A stretch of DNA of 64,000 nt from Ligustrum vulgare. Its lineage: Eukaryota; Streptophyta; Magnoliopsida; Lamiales; Oleaceae. Shown here one piece after another: positions 47,519 through 58,461 of the stretch (its first letter is position 1; each line of letters starts with the position of its first letter). Under the pieces are notes generated by a model. That model searched no databases, had not been told where the DNA came from, and saw nothing but the letters and a program-made list of their open reading frames with translations. The stretch lies in contig OY743190.1 of NCBI GenBank assembly GCA_963555705.1, positions 13,429,501 through 13,493,500 of the forward strand, read 5' to 3'. Made by a program: the position numbers and the translations under genes.

Positions 47519-48660
47519 TTGTTTTCCTCTTAAACAATCATTAACTTGTGCTTGGCCTGGCCTGGCCTGGCCTGTCTTGTATTTTGTGTCTGAAATGAAA
47601 TGGAAATATTAAAAGATTGGTATGAAATATAGGAAAGGGGTAAGAAGAAAATTTGAAGCCTATTTCTTTTTTGATGAAGTCACACTTTAGGCGAGCTAAC
47701 ACCAATCTTTGCACCTAATTTCTTCCCAATTTTCACTACAAGAGAATTTATGGTGCTTTGTTTGTTACTCATATTTAGGTGTATATGTACTGCTCTCAAG
47801 ACTCATAATTCAGTCCAATTATTTCGAGGGAAATGCTTCTCTCTCTTCTGTCCATCAACTTAGTTGGTCTACGTGCCGAATCTACCCCAAAAATGTGAAC
47901 ATGGCCATTTCCAGCTGTGTAGGTTTAGGCTAATGTATTGATGGGTAAATCCGTAAATCACTCTTTATAGTAGTGGGCGAAATTAAGCCTAGTTTTTCGT
48001 TTATAAACAGAAATATTTAGTATTTTCAAGATAAAATACGTGGTTGAAAAGTGGTTTGAGAAAATGCTTGTTCGAATAGCACGGTTGTTCTTAAACAAAA
48101 ATGTTATTTGTACCATGAGTGTACCGATTGTATAATGACCGTTGATCAATGAGTGATGTGATGTGTTGAAAAATAAGATCGTGTTATGTGTAAAATCTGT
48201 ATACAAATATGTATATTAATCTATACGAATAACACAGTTGAATATTCTCTGTTTAAGCCTCTCTTCGTTCGACGGCTTTAGATTCACCTTTATTTTTGAT
48301 TTTTTTGTGTTTTTTAGGTAGAATTTGTGATATTTAAAATGTAGTATTAAAAATTGTAATGATTATAATTATGTGTTATAACTTATATAACATAATAATC
48401 GAACACGTGCTAAAAGAAATAAATAAATAAATAAAATGGAATCCATGTAATTGTGATGTGTGAGACCGTTTATTTTGATGATTGTATTAATCTACGTCAG
48501 ATTCAGAGAGGCTCCTACTCTACTTTACTGTGTGTGAACAAAATTGTACATTTTCCATGGCTACTAATTAAAGAGTGGTAGATATTGTTCTTGGTATTTA
48601 ATCAGAAAGAGTGTGGTCCAATTATAATGAAATTAGTTTCATCTAGTCTAGTCTAGAATA
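47519..48660. other. upstream region of OPT gene; no gene seen
   Basis: Contains a short tandem cctgg run (47549-47573) and a MITE-like copy at about 47990-48080. Promoter elements cannot be assigned by eye beyond the TATA box. Confidence 0.4.
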
Positions 48661-51333
48661 TCTATACTATATATAAATGGAGGAAAGTCTGGCTAATGTG
48701 AACATAAAATGGTTTAGTGTGAATGCAAAAGCTGGATCAATGTGAACACATTTATTGCCTAATATATATTATTATGGTAAAACTAAATAATGGTTGATAT
48801 TTTTTTAATTAATTTTAATTTTATTACTAATACTAATACTGAATGAGTTCAATTAATATTTTTAGTTATCAGTTTAAAATTATTATTTAATGATTTTCTT
48901 AATTTATTTGTTGTTCTTAATATTATAAATAAATTCTATGTGTAGCCATCAATATAAGAATTATGTTTTAATTATTAATGGTCAAATCATTTGTTATCTT
49001 TAATATTAAAAACCTATTTTTCGAAATATATATGTGGTTGAAAAAATGCGATCTATATCTATACTATCTATACTATATATAAAGGGAGAATAGTGGATTA
49101 ATGTGAATGCAAAGTGGGTTAGTATGAATGCAAAGTGGATAGATATGAATGCATTTATTATCTTATATATAATATTTTATGGTAAATACCAAATAATAGT
49201 TAATATTTTTTTAATAATTGTGGAAAGATTATATAAAAAGTAAAATTTGTAGGGAAAATGCACAAATTATAATAAATATATTTATATCTTGAACAAGCAT
49301 AAATATTTGTCCTCATAATATTACATCTAACATTATATACAATTAAAAAACTATAGAATTTGCATTTATCATTCAAAAAAGTTTTCGATAATTTAGATTA
49401 TTTATGTTGCTTTTAATTTTAGTAATTGTTGTAATATAAATTATTTTTGTATCTTCTGTATTTGTGTTGATTATGTATAATCATTAAATTTTATGAATGC
49501 TTATCTATATTGTGGATATCAATTTCAGTTCATCACACTGGTGAAAATCTATAATCTATAATATATATAAGAGTATGATAGTTTGACAGAATTTAATTCT
49601 TAAATTCTATATGTTTTAGTATTATAGTAAATGATTAATACGATGTTATTGTTATTTGTATATTTTGGTTATTATTATTTTTTTTTATCATTAATATTAA
49701 TATTAATATTGAATGAGTTCAATCAATATTTTTAATTATCAGTATCAAAATTATTATTTAATCATTGATTATTTATTTATTTGTTGTGCTTAATATTATA
49801 AATCCTATGTGTAGCCATCAATAATTAAATTGTGTTTTAATTATTAATGGTCAAATCATTTGTTATTTTTAATATTAAAAATCATATTTTCTAAAATATA
49901 TATTATATATTATTATTTAATATTTTAATAAATTAAGCCTTTGTTCAGCAACTATATTTTTGTTTCGAGGTAAAATTTGTGGTTGAAAAATAATTTTGAA
50001 AAAATATGTGGTTAAAAAATGGGTTGAAAAAATGTACTGTTTATAAATAATTTATAGAAAAAGTTATTGAACGAAAGTTAATATTGAAGAGTTAATGCTT
50101 TGTTTTTTTTTTTTTTTTAGTTAATAATTTCGTAATCTCCAACTTTACCCAGTTTTCGTATCATGATAATCACGAGGTTTTTGAAATTATTATTTTGACT
50201 ACTTAATTTTGCAAATAAAGTTTTATTGGTTAAATTCAAATATTTTGACTATTTCTTTTTTTAATTATTGTGATTGATGTTTATGAATGAAAATTAAAAA
50301 AATACGTTAAATACAAGAGACAAATGTAGAAGTTATGAGAAATATGCTAATACCTTTCATATGCATCAATATTCATGCATATAATATTACATCAAATGTG
50401 ATATATCATTAAAAAACTACTAAATTTATTTGGTTAATGAATGTTTGACTATTTAAATTTACATTTGGATTATTTTCAAACAACTACTATATTTACCTAA
50501 TTTTATTAAATTTTTAAATTAAATAGTTAAAATAATTTTTGTAGCAACACAATTTAGGATGTGTTTGATTCACTGTCATTTGCCTGAAAAATATTTTCTC
50601 ACCTATTTGGTTAGATGAGAAAACATTTTTCTCAGGTGGAAAACATATTTTTTGTTATATTTAATTATTATTATCAAGTACAAATGAGTGAAAAATAAAT
50701 AAAAAAAAGTTTTTTAAATTAAAATAGCTAAATTTTGTTTTATTTGCAATGAAAAATAATATCAATCAAACAACAAATTTAGGAAAATTTCCTATTTTTT
50801 CACCCGACACTTCCAATTGACATTTTTCAGGGAAAAAATTTTCAGGCAAATCAATTCCTAAAAAATATTTTATTACCATTTATTTTCCATCTTTTCAATC
50901 AAACACATGAAAGATTGTCTTTCAAGTTCAAGAGGCGACAATTTCAGTTGGTAGCTTCGTATGCTATGAATATCAACAAGAGTCAAGGGAAATCACTTTT
51001 CAAGATTGGTCTTTTTAAAGAAGTCACTTTTCAGTCATGGATAACTGTACTTTACGGTCTCTAAAGTGACAAATTGCAGTGATTTGAAGATGATCATTTT
51101 CGACAAAGATGGAAATAGAACAAACTCAACTACGAATGTAGTTTATATAGAAGTTTTTCAAAATTTATAGTGAAAACATTGCAACTCTATTAATTACAGT
51201 ATCCATTTATTATTTTTCTATTTATTTCATTATACACATATTTGACATATAATTAAAAAAAAAATTAAAAAATATTAAAGTCGCAATTATATGTTTCAAC
51301 GTGATGTTGTGCATCTCACGGGTGAAACACTAG
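48661..51333 (+). mobile_element. non-autonomous Helitron, about 2.67 kb
   Basis: The 5' end TCTATACTATATATAAA is preceded by A, and the 3' end CTAG is followed by T, as expected for Helitron insertion between A and T. A hairpin (CGTGA...TCACG, 51300-51320) lies 9 bp before the terminal CTAG, and the tail gcatctcacgggtgaaacactag resembles known plant Helitron 3' ends. No Rep/helicase frame is present. Two further 5'-end-like sequences lie inside at 49067 and 49555, each after an A. A stretch of about 170 bp near 48870-49045 is repeated at about 49740-49910, so the unit may be two or three nested or tandem copies. Confidence 0.65.
50559..50908. mobile_element. MITE with ATGTGTTTGATT inverted ends, nested in Helitron
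   Basis: atgtgtttgatt at the left and aatcaaacacat at the right are exact reverse complements. Inner words (tttgcctga / tcaggcaaa, and several gaaaatattt-type words) are also mirrored. About 350 bp, non-coding. Target duplication not resolved. Confidence 0.65.
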
Positions 51334-51781
51334 TATAACTTACAAACAAAAAAGAGTGGTATATAAGAAAAATGTACCCATTGCCATTTTTGTCTCTTAG
51401 TTTCTGTTTGATGTTGAACAAATTTATACGATTGAGATTATAAATTCTTGTGCATGCGTCTTTTCCAAAAAACACAACAATCAAACGTAGAGTTATCTAG
51501 GTATTTTCAAAATTAATTAATACTTTTTTTTTTCTTTTTTCTTTTTTTCTTTGTCGACTTGGTAGATAAATTAAGGGACAAAGAACATAAGTGACACAAT
51601 GAGTATATCGATCGATCGTTATTGAAAGGCAGATAAATCAAAACTAACATGAACGTATTTGAAAATAAGAAGATACATGTAAAATACCAAAATTTATTAA
51701 GAAGAAGCATTGGAGCATGTTTGGCTCTTAAAATGGTTAAAATTATTTTGTTATTGATAGAAATCAACATTAATAAGTAAC
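51334..51781. other. no gene seen
   Basis: AT-rich stretch between the Helitron end and the MITE at 51782. Contains T/C-rich runs; nothing recognised. Confidence 0.4.
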
Positions 51782-52002
51782 TTAGCCTTTGCTTGCTAAA
51801 ATTTGTTTATAAGTTTTGTTTATTAACAGTCACATGTCAATATCTCATTGGACATTTTTTTTTGTTTGAAAAATCAACAATTCCGGTGGGTATAAGATTT
51901 ATTTCCACCTTTTTTTATTTTTCAAAAAAATAGACCAACGAAATGTTGTTACGTCGCTATTTATAAACAACCGTTTATAAACGATTTACTAAACATTGGC
52001 TT
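51782..52002. mobile_element. intact MITE, same family as split copy near 40 kb
   Basis: Ends ttagcctttgcttgctaaa and the inverse of tttactaaacattggctta pair imperfectly, and the inner gtttataa words are inverted. About 221 bp. It serves as the reference for the copy split at 40010/43083. Confidence 0.6.
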
Positions 52003-52735
52003 AACTTGACCTAAAGTAAGAGCTTCTTTCATTTTTTTTTTTTTTAAATATATATATATGTAAAACTTAAAAGCAAAAAAAAAAAAAAAAAATCACCAAT
52101 TTCGGCACTGAAAGATAATGTAGTCTGGCAGTAGCTAATATCTACACAAGCGCGGAGCCAGTATAGGCCCAACACTGTCCATGGACCGCGCTGGACCTTG
52201 GATTAGCACCGGTCAGACCCAAACCACAAAAAAAAAAAAAAAAATCAAAGCTGGTTGAACACAGAATCATAGAGAAAATTGCAATAGCCCAAACCTAACT
52301 CCCCATTTTTCGCCACCGCTTGGCTGCTGCCTGTCACCTGAGTCCGACTCGTCTCCGACCACCTCCTACCGACTCCGTCCGACAACCCACTTAAAGCCTA
52401 AGCCGTTGCGTGCATTGAAGATTGAAGGAGAAGGCGTCCGACTTGAAGCTTCCTGAGTTGTTGCGCTTGCGTAATTGTTGCTTTGAATTTTGATGGAAAA
52501 ATGTCACAGATAGAAAGTAGGTTGAGGTACACTTCCAATTTTCTTTTGCTTTGAATTTTTATTTTTTGGCAATTGGCATAAAGTTTTTTTTATTTTTATT
52601 TTCAGCACACAAATTTGCCCCTGTAACAAAGAAAAAGAATGTCAGCTTTTAGAAGATTTAAAAGAAGAAAGTGATGAAGAATTAGAAGATATAGAAATAG
52701 ATTATCAATTTATTGATAATGAAAAAATTTATGAC

Positions 52736-53848
52736 ATGTTAGTTACAGAACAGGATATAGAGAATTTGATAAATAGATTAGAAAAGATGGAGATTTTAGG
52801 AGAAAATGTTTTAAAATACTGGGAAAGAGACAAGATTTTTTGTGAAATAAAGATTAAAAATCCAGAATATATCATAAGAACCAAGAACATAGAAGCAACT
52901 AATTTGGATTTAGAAGATTTTAAAATGCATATAGAAGAACTAATGAAATTAGGAGTCATTAGAAGATCAGATAGCCCTCATAGATCAGCAGCCTTTATTG
53001 TTAGAAAACACTCAGAAATAGTTAGAGGAAAAAGCAGAATGGTCATAAATTATAAAAGACTTAATGATAATACAATAGACGATGCATACAAAATTCCAGA
53101 TAAGACAGTTTTAATTAATAAAATTCAAGAATGTAAGATCTTTAGCAAGTTTGATTTAAAATCAGGATTTTGGCAAGTAAAGATGCACCCAGATAGTATT
53201 AGATGGACATCATTCACATGTCCAAAAGGACATTATGAATGGTTAGTCATGCCATTTGGATTAAAAAATGCACCTAGCATTTTTCAAAGAAAAATGGAAG
53301 ATATTTTTAACAAGCATAGTAAGTTTATTATTGCATACATAGATGATATTTTAGTCTTTAGCAAAAATAGGAGAGAACACAGAGGACATTTACAAATTGT
53401 TTTTTCAGAATTCATTAAACATGGTCTAATCATTAGTAAAAAGAAAATGATTTTATTTAAAGAATATATAGATTTTCTAGGAGTAAATATAGGCCAAGGA
53501 GAAATTAAGTTACAGCCTCATATAGCTCAGAAAGCCTTAGAATTCCCAGACAAATTAGAAGACCTAAAACAAATCCAAAATTTTTTAGGATTAGTAAATT
53601 ATGCAAGACCATTCATTAAAGATTTAGGAAAAATTGCAGGACCTTTATATTCCAAGACCTCTCCAACAGGACAAAGACATTTTAATCAAGAATATAATGA
53701 ATCAGAATACCCACAGATTGTTCCAGAACCAGAAGATAATGAATCAAGTCCAGAAAACAGTCACGAAGGCCATGAAGGAGAAGCTTTTAATAATTTAGAC
53801 AGTGGAATGTCATTTTCATCCACAGCAGAACATAATCTGAACACATAA
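52736..53848 (+). pseudogene. pararetrovirus reverse transcriptase, RNase H missing
   Basis: 370 codons, and the frame is open upstream to about 52605. The polymerase core is well preserved: FDLKSGFWQVKMHP, YEWLVMPFGLKNAP and the catalytic YIDDILVFS (from residue 201), then FLGLVNYARPFI of the connection region. The GFWQ and EWLVMPFGLKNAP wording is characteristic of Caulimoviridae rather than of plant Gypsy elements. After GPLYSK the normal RNase H domain is absent, and a Glu/Ser/Asn-rich acidic tail of about 60 residues leads to TAA at 53846. The polyprotein parts upstream are missing, so this is a truncated relic although its reading frame is open. Confidence 0.85.
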
Positions 53849-53850
53849 AA

Positions 53851-53912
53851 AAGAAGATGCTGCCGACGCAACAAAACAAGAGACTTTAGAAAAGAAGATG
53901 CTGCCGACGCAA
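53851..53912 (+). repeat. duplicated 21-bp motif upstream of viral-type promoter
   Basis: aagaagatgctgccgacgca occurs at 53851 and again at 53892, 41 bp apart, about 170-230 bp before the TATA box. In plant pararetrovirus promoters this zone carries enhancer elements, so an enhancer role is plausible but inferred. Confidence 0.6.
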
Positions 53913-54078
53913 ATAGACAAAGAACTTTTCAAAAGAAAGATGCTCTTAGGATAAGATGTCCAAAACTTTTTTGACCAGAGTTGCTCGGAGAAACGCGTGT
54001 CAAAAAAGTAGAAGACAACTTTAAAAAAGTAAAGACAGCTGTAAGATAGAATTATTTTTCCGCTCCCGAGAATTTCTC

Positions 54079-54086
54079 TATATAAG
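54079..54086 (+). promoter_or_regulatory. TATA box of pararetrovirus-type promoter
   Basis: TATATAAG in ctctatataaggatt, as in full-length-transcript promoters of plant pararetroviruses. An AATAAA lies 231 bp downstream (54310-54315), which fits the terminally redundant transcript of these viruses. Present activity is unknown. Confidence 0.65.
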
Positions 54087-54713
54087 GATTAGTTTTCAGA
54101 AGAGAAAAGCAAGAGTTTTCAGCCTGTGATCTCCTTGCTCTCTACTCTAAACCTTCCTTATCAGAAAAATTCATCAATCCAAATAGGAACCCCTGTATAG
54201 AAAAACTGTGAATACCTCCAAGGTACTCGTTTTCTTTTAAGTTTTATACTATCCCCTAAGGGATTTTCCGAAAGGGAAACCCTTAGTTGTATTTTCTTTA
54301 TAATGTTTTAATAAATCTCCAAAAAACTTTTATGTTTTACATTTTGTATTTATGTTTTTAGTAGTTCATGTAATGTAAATTTTGTTGATAATTTAAATCA
54401 TTTCATTCTATGCATATCATAAAAGCATAACTTGATCTTTAGAAGCCGTACTGTTTTTAAGTTAACCCTGAGTGACCCAGAGAGATAGGATTGTTGGCCG
54501 GAGTGAGCCTATTGTGATCCTTAGATACTGGGGAAAGGGATAAGTTAACTTAGGAATCTTGTAAGGGAGTGTCAGTGGTAACCTTATAGGAAGAGGTCAG
54601 GTTAAAGATGATATGTCTTAGGTGGTGAAAAAAAAAAAAAAGGGAGATTTGTTAGAATATTATTAAGAAATACAGAAAATTAAGGAAAGTACCTAGTAGG
54701 ATAAAAGTAAAAT

Positions 54714-55118
54714 TTGGAAAAACAAAAAGATTTCATGAACCCCTCATCATCACACAAATTAAAAGAGATAAAAATAGAAAAAGAATTTCCAAAAATTATT
54801 TCAGACTTCGAATATTTATTATCATTACACCAGACCCAAATTATTGTCATAGACCAAACTTTAAAAGAAGACTATAATACTTTAGATAAAGTAATAGACA
54901 TCCAAGGATATAGTAGTAATTTTTATCCTTTTAAGAATTATATTAATAGAACTAGTAAAAGAAGTTTTAATTTACAATTTAAAATCAAAGAACTTGAAGA
55001 AATTTTAGAAACAAAAATTCTAAGAACAGATAGTGAATTCTATCCTTTCTATTTAGAACAATATAGAATAGAGACGGGATATTATAGACAAGACTGTGAA
55101 AGTCTTTTAGACCAATAA
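54714..55118 (+). CDS. small ORF of pararetrovirus fragment, unknown function
   Basis: 134 aa, Lys/Glu/Ile/Tyr-rich, no recognised domain, with a likely helical stretch near residues 95-110. It follows a leader of about 600 bp after the TATA box, the position of ORF1 in several Caulimoviridae genera. Codon usage (AT-rich, AGA for Arg) matches the reverse-transcriptase ORF and differs from host genes. The reading frame is open, but the complete virus is not present. Confidence 0.55.
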   Translation: MEKQKDFMNPSSSHKLKEIKIEKEFPKIISDFEYLLSLHQTQIIVIDQTLKEDYNTLDKVIDIQGYSSNFYPFKNYINRTSKRSFNLQFKIKELEEILETKILRTDSEFYPFYLEQYRIETGYYRQDCESLLDQ

Positions 55119-55426
55119 TTCCGCATACAAGCCGAACTCTGCATCTAACCTTAGAATAAACCCTTCTACGCCAGTGGCTGTGTTTATTTTAAGTATACCC
55201 CCCCCCCCCGGGTGAAGTTCATTTAATATATAGACTATAGTATACTGATTTTTTCATTTGGAATTAGTGATTTATTTCTTATATCTTATTGTCTACTTGA
55301 TATTGATTTGGAATTGGAGATATTTCTAATTGATTTAATTAATGATTAGCTTTGTTTGAATTTTATGTAATTTGAGATTTGTGATTTGTTGAGATGATTT
55401 AATTTTGAGATTTGTGATTTGTGATT

Positions 55427-55635
55427 GCACTAATTCTACCAGTTGCTACCGCTACTGTTGAGAGAGTATTTTTTGTAATGAGCATTGTGAAGAATAGATT
55501 GAGCAATCGAATGGGTTATGAGTAGATGAATGATAGTCTTTTTGTTTATGTAGAAAAATATATATCTTTGAAGGTTGATAATGAAGTCATTGTACAATGA
55601 TTTCAAAGTATGAAAACTCGCAAAGAACGATTATA
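55427..55635 (+). pseudogene. hAT transposase C-terminal dimerisation domain, decayed
   Basis: The frame reads LPVATATVERVFFVMS, then IVKNRLSNRMG and MNDSLFVYVEKYI, the hallmark of hAT transposase C termini. Two stops interrupt it: TAG after GYE and TGA after EVIVQ, both explicable by single transitions. The catalytic region is absent. Confidence 0.85.
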
Positions 55636-55809
55636 AGGTGTTTCATTTGAGTTGAAATTTGTTTACTTCTCATTTGTGAAACTAAGTTTTCTCTATTTAG
55701 TTTAATTTATCTAAAAAAAAAAATTTTTTTTGGGCAACCCCCCCCCCCCCAAGTCATTTAGTTTTCGACCACACTGACTGAAAATCCTGGCTCCGCCACT
55801 ATATCTACA

Positions 55810-57384
55810 TGTCAAGATATTTTGAAGCATTATTCAAAGCAAATATGTTCACTTGCGCTTGGAACGCATCCTTTTGTGTTATTTTTTTCTGCTTTTGTAT
55901 TTATCTTTGATTTTTTTTCTCACGTCTCTTCATTCTCATTTTTAATGTATTTTTTTTACAGTCTTTGTTTGGTAACACCGTTTAATTTATAAACCGATTT
56001 ATTTATCATTTTGAGGTAAAAAGTAGTAATTAAAAATTGAAGGGAGAAAATGTGTTGTTAAAAAGTATTTTGAAAAATTCTGTAGTCTATAAACTGATTT
56101 TATTTTATCTTAATTTATTGTCGTGCATTAATTGGTGATCATTTCGATCTTTATAGTTATGAAAATTAATAAATACTATTTGAACAAAAAAAAAAAAATA
56201 CAAATTAAAATAGACTTAACACAAATAATCTTAGTTCGAAAAAAAATTACATGACAATTTAACTGGAAAATGATTACACAAAAAATATTGAAAAGATAAG
56301 GCTTCGTTTGTTAAAAGTTTTATGTTTAAAGACATGTTTTTATATTTTCGAGGTAAAATATGTGATTAAAAAGTAGTTCTAGCAATTGTGTTATTTCAAA
56401 ATATATTTTTTATAGTTGCCAAACTGATTTAACAATTCAACTGTAAAAAGATTATACAAAAAATATTACAAATAATTTAAAGCAATACTACATCAAAAGT
56501 CGAAATTGAAGTGACAATTCATGTAGAGAAAAAAAAATACTATAAGACATTAGACAATTCACTGAAATAAGATTATACAAAAATATTACAAATAATTTAA
56601 AAAAATACATCAAAAGTCGATATCGGAAAGTCAATTTTTAATTTTATCAAACATGTATTAAGTAGTTAATAAATATAGTTGGAAAAAAATTGTAATATGA
56701 CCGCAACAACCATTTGAAAAAAAATAAAAAAAATAAATAAAAAAATTATATGGGAGCCGACTGTCCAGTCCATTTTAACTGTGCTTGGAGGCACAGGAGA
56801 TCAGCTGCTTTATTCAAAGTTGTTATGTTATCAATGCCTCCTACAGTGTAATGTCCACTTGACCCAAATAAGTCTGCTTAAAAAGCGGATCAATTACACG
56901 TGCGAGCGTATATATGGGGAAAAATACATAAATGAGATGTTTTTAAATACAAATTTAAAAAATGAGGTTAAATTTCTATAATTTCAAAAATTAGTTGTAA
57001 TTAAAATTAATTAATTTAATTAAAATTAAAATATTTTAATAAATAGATATATTAAAATCACAATATTATATAATTTCAAGTTACAAAAGACAAATTTTTT
57101 AGGTCATAAATTTATTTTAAATTACAAATCAAACTTTCAAGGTCACTAACTCATTTTTAAGTCACAAATATTTAAGTGTCACCCCGCCAGCCCATTTGCT
57201 ATCTTGGGAAATACTTTATGAAAAATTGTCAATGAATCAAAAACAATTTTCGTGTTTGAAAAGTCATTTTAAATAGGTCCTTTGAAATAATATTTTAGTT
57301 TTAAAAGTAAATTTTAACTTTCTAAAAATCACGTAAAAAATTTTTTTTATTAAATAATTAATTAAGTTCGAAAAGTTATTATCA
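55810..57384. other. no gene; AT-rich with MITE-like copies
   Basis: Copies of the recurrent MITE-like family lie at about 55967-56110 and 56303-56430. A short direct duplication (ttatacaaaaaatattacaaataattta) occurs near 56450 and 56571. Nothing coding is supported. Confidence 0.4.
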
Positions 57385-57549
57385 CTAGTGAATCATCCCG
57401 TGCGATGCACGGGAAGAAACGTCTAAATAAAAATAATCCTATTCGAAATTAAATGAATCCTTAAACAAAATAAATAACATTCACAAATAAGAGATTAGTT
57501 TATCATTTATTATTTCATGTATAAATATAAATATTTTGATCATTGACAA

Positions 57550-57587
<38 letters not shown>

Positions 57588-57590
57588 TGA
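57385..57590 (-). mobile_element. Helitron 3' end fragment, minus strand
   Basis: On the minus strand the sequence ends CCCGTGCATCGCACGGG, then ATGATTCA and the terminal CTAG followed by T. The hairpin (57397-57413) has a perfect 7-bp stem. This is the textbook Helitron 3' terminus. The body would extend to the right, but a microsatellite and another element start within about 200 bp and no 5' TC end was found, so the copy looks truncated. Confidence 0.75.
57552..57588. repeat. (AAT)n microsatellite
   Basis: About twelve AAT triplets, directly left of the start of the next element. Confidence 0.95.
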
Positions 57591-58461
57591 TGCTGTCAAA
57601 AATCCTAACCTTGACGTGGTAGGATCTGATGATACTTGATTGCTGGAAGAGATCAATGAACTCGCCTTGGACGACCTGCAAAAAAGGCGAGGAGGATTCT
57701 CCCAGTCGCCCCTCCGGTGTGAGAATTAGTTTTCTGGAAAAAGGTAGAGAGAGAATATTTAACTGGAAAACGTAAAGAATTGTGTATGAATATATGTGAT
57801 CAAATGAGCTGTATTTATATGGTTGAAAAAGCCCATAATTTCCTTTATTTAAGGAATGAGTCCTTTTTGCTATAAACTTTACCTTTCAGGAGGAGTTCTA
57901 ATCTTATAAGAATTGTACTTCCTCTTTTTTAGGATGATTCCTTATAAGCTATGTTTTATTCCGAGGGCCCAAGAAGGTGGCCCATTGTTAAAGCCCATAA
58001 ACGGTGAACACCTGGAATCTAAAGTGGCTAGGTTAGACCGGGCACGTTTCCCACTATGGACGCAGGACATGAATAGGTCGGGCATACATGGGCCGGGATG
58101 GTCATATGGACGAGCAAACATCCCGGCCTATAGAAGAAAGGATAGATGGCCGGGACTGATATAGCCCGGGATGAACACTCTGGGGAAATAGCCCGATCAA
58201 TGGCCCCCGTGCATCAGTGATCTGGTTCATTGATTGCTGTCACGTGTCAAAAATGAGAGGTGGGATTTCAAAAAATTTCCCTCCTTTTTCCTCTTATATA
58301 TATGTGGTCCCTATGCTCTCATTCTTTTCACTTTGCAATTTTAGTGAAAACCAGACAACTCCCCGAGCGTATAACACGAGATAAAAATTTCAAGCACGAC
58401 CTTTAGGTAATCTCGACCTCTCCTGACGTTAATCTTATTTCGTAATTTACTCGTTAGGAAA
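57591..58461 (+). other. 5' region of transposon-type gene
   Basis: Sequence character changes sharply at 57591 to GC-richer DNA beginning tgctgtcaaaaatcc. A TATA-like tatatatatg is near 58297 and a C/T-rich stretch follows. It probably holds promoter and leader for the gene at 58462, and could be part of an LTR, but no second copy is in the window. Confidence 0.45.

Larger units (their letters stand above)
52605..55130 (+). mobile_element. endogenous pararetrovirus fragment (Caulimoviridae-like)
   Basis: Order: a reverse-transcriptase ORF, a non-coding region with TATA box and poly(A) signal, a long leader, and a small ORF. This matches the circular genome of plant pararetroviruses opened within pol, reading through the intergenic promoter into the first ORF. 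RNase H, protease, coat and movement regions are absent here. The copy is partial and cannot encode a virus. Outer limits are approximate; the left edge coincides with an intron-like ttttcag and the right edge with the resumption of hAT sequence after a C-run (55198-55209). Confidence 0.78.
52147..55801 (+). mobile_element. hAT transposon carrying a pararetrovirus fragment
   Basis: The left end caagcgcggagccagtat and the inverted right end tagtggcggagccaggat share 13 of 18 bases, including GCGGAGCCAG. The 8-bp duplication TATCTACA at 52139-52146 and 55802-55809 is diagnostic of hAT. The right part still encodes a decayed C-terminal hAT dimerisation domain (55427-55635). The left 450 bp is non-coding leader-like sequence. 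Between them lies about 2.5 kb of virus-like DNA, so the transposase core has been lost or displaced. Confidence 0.88.
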
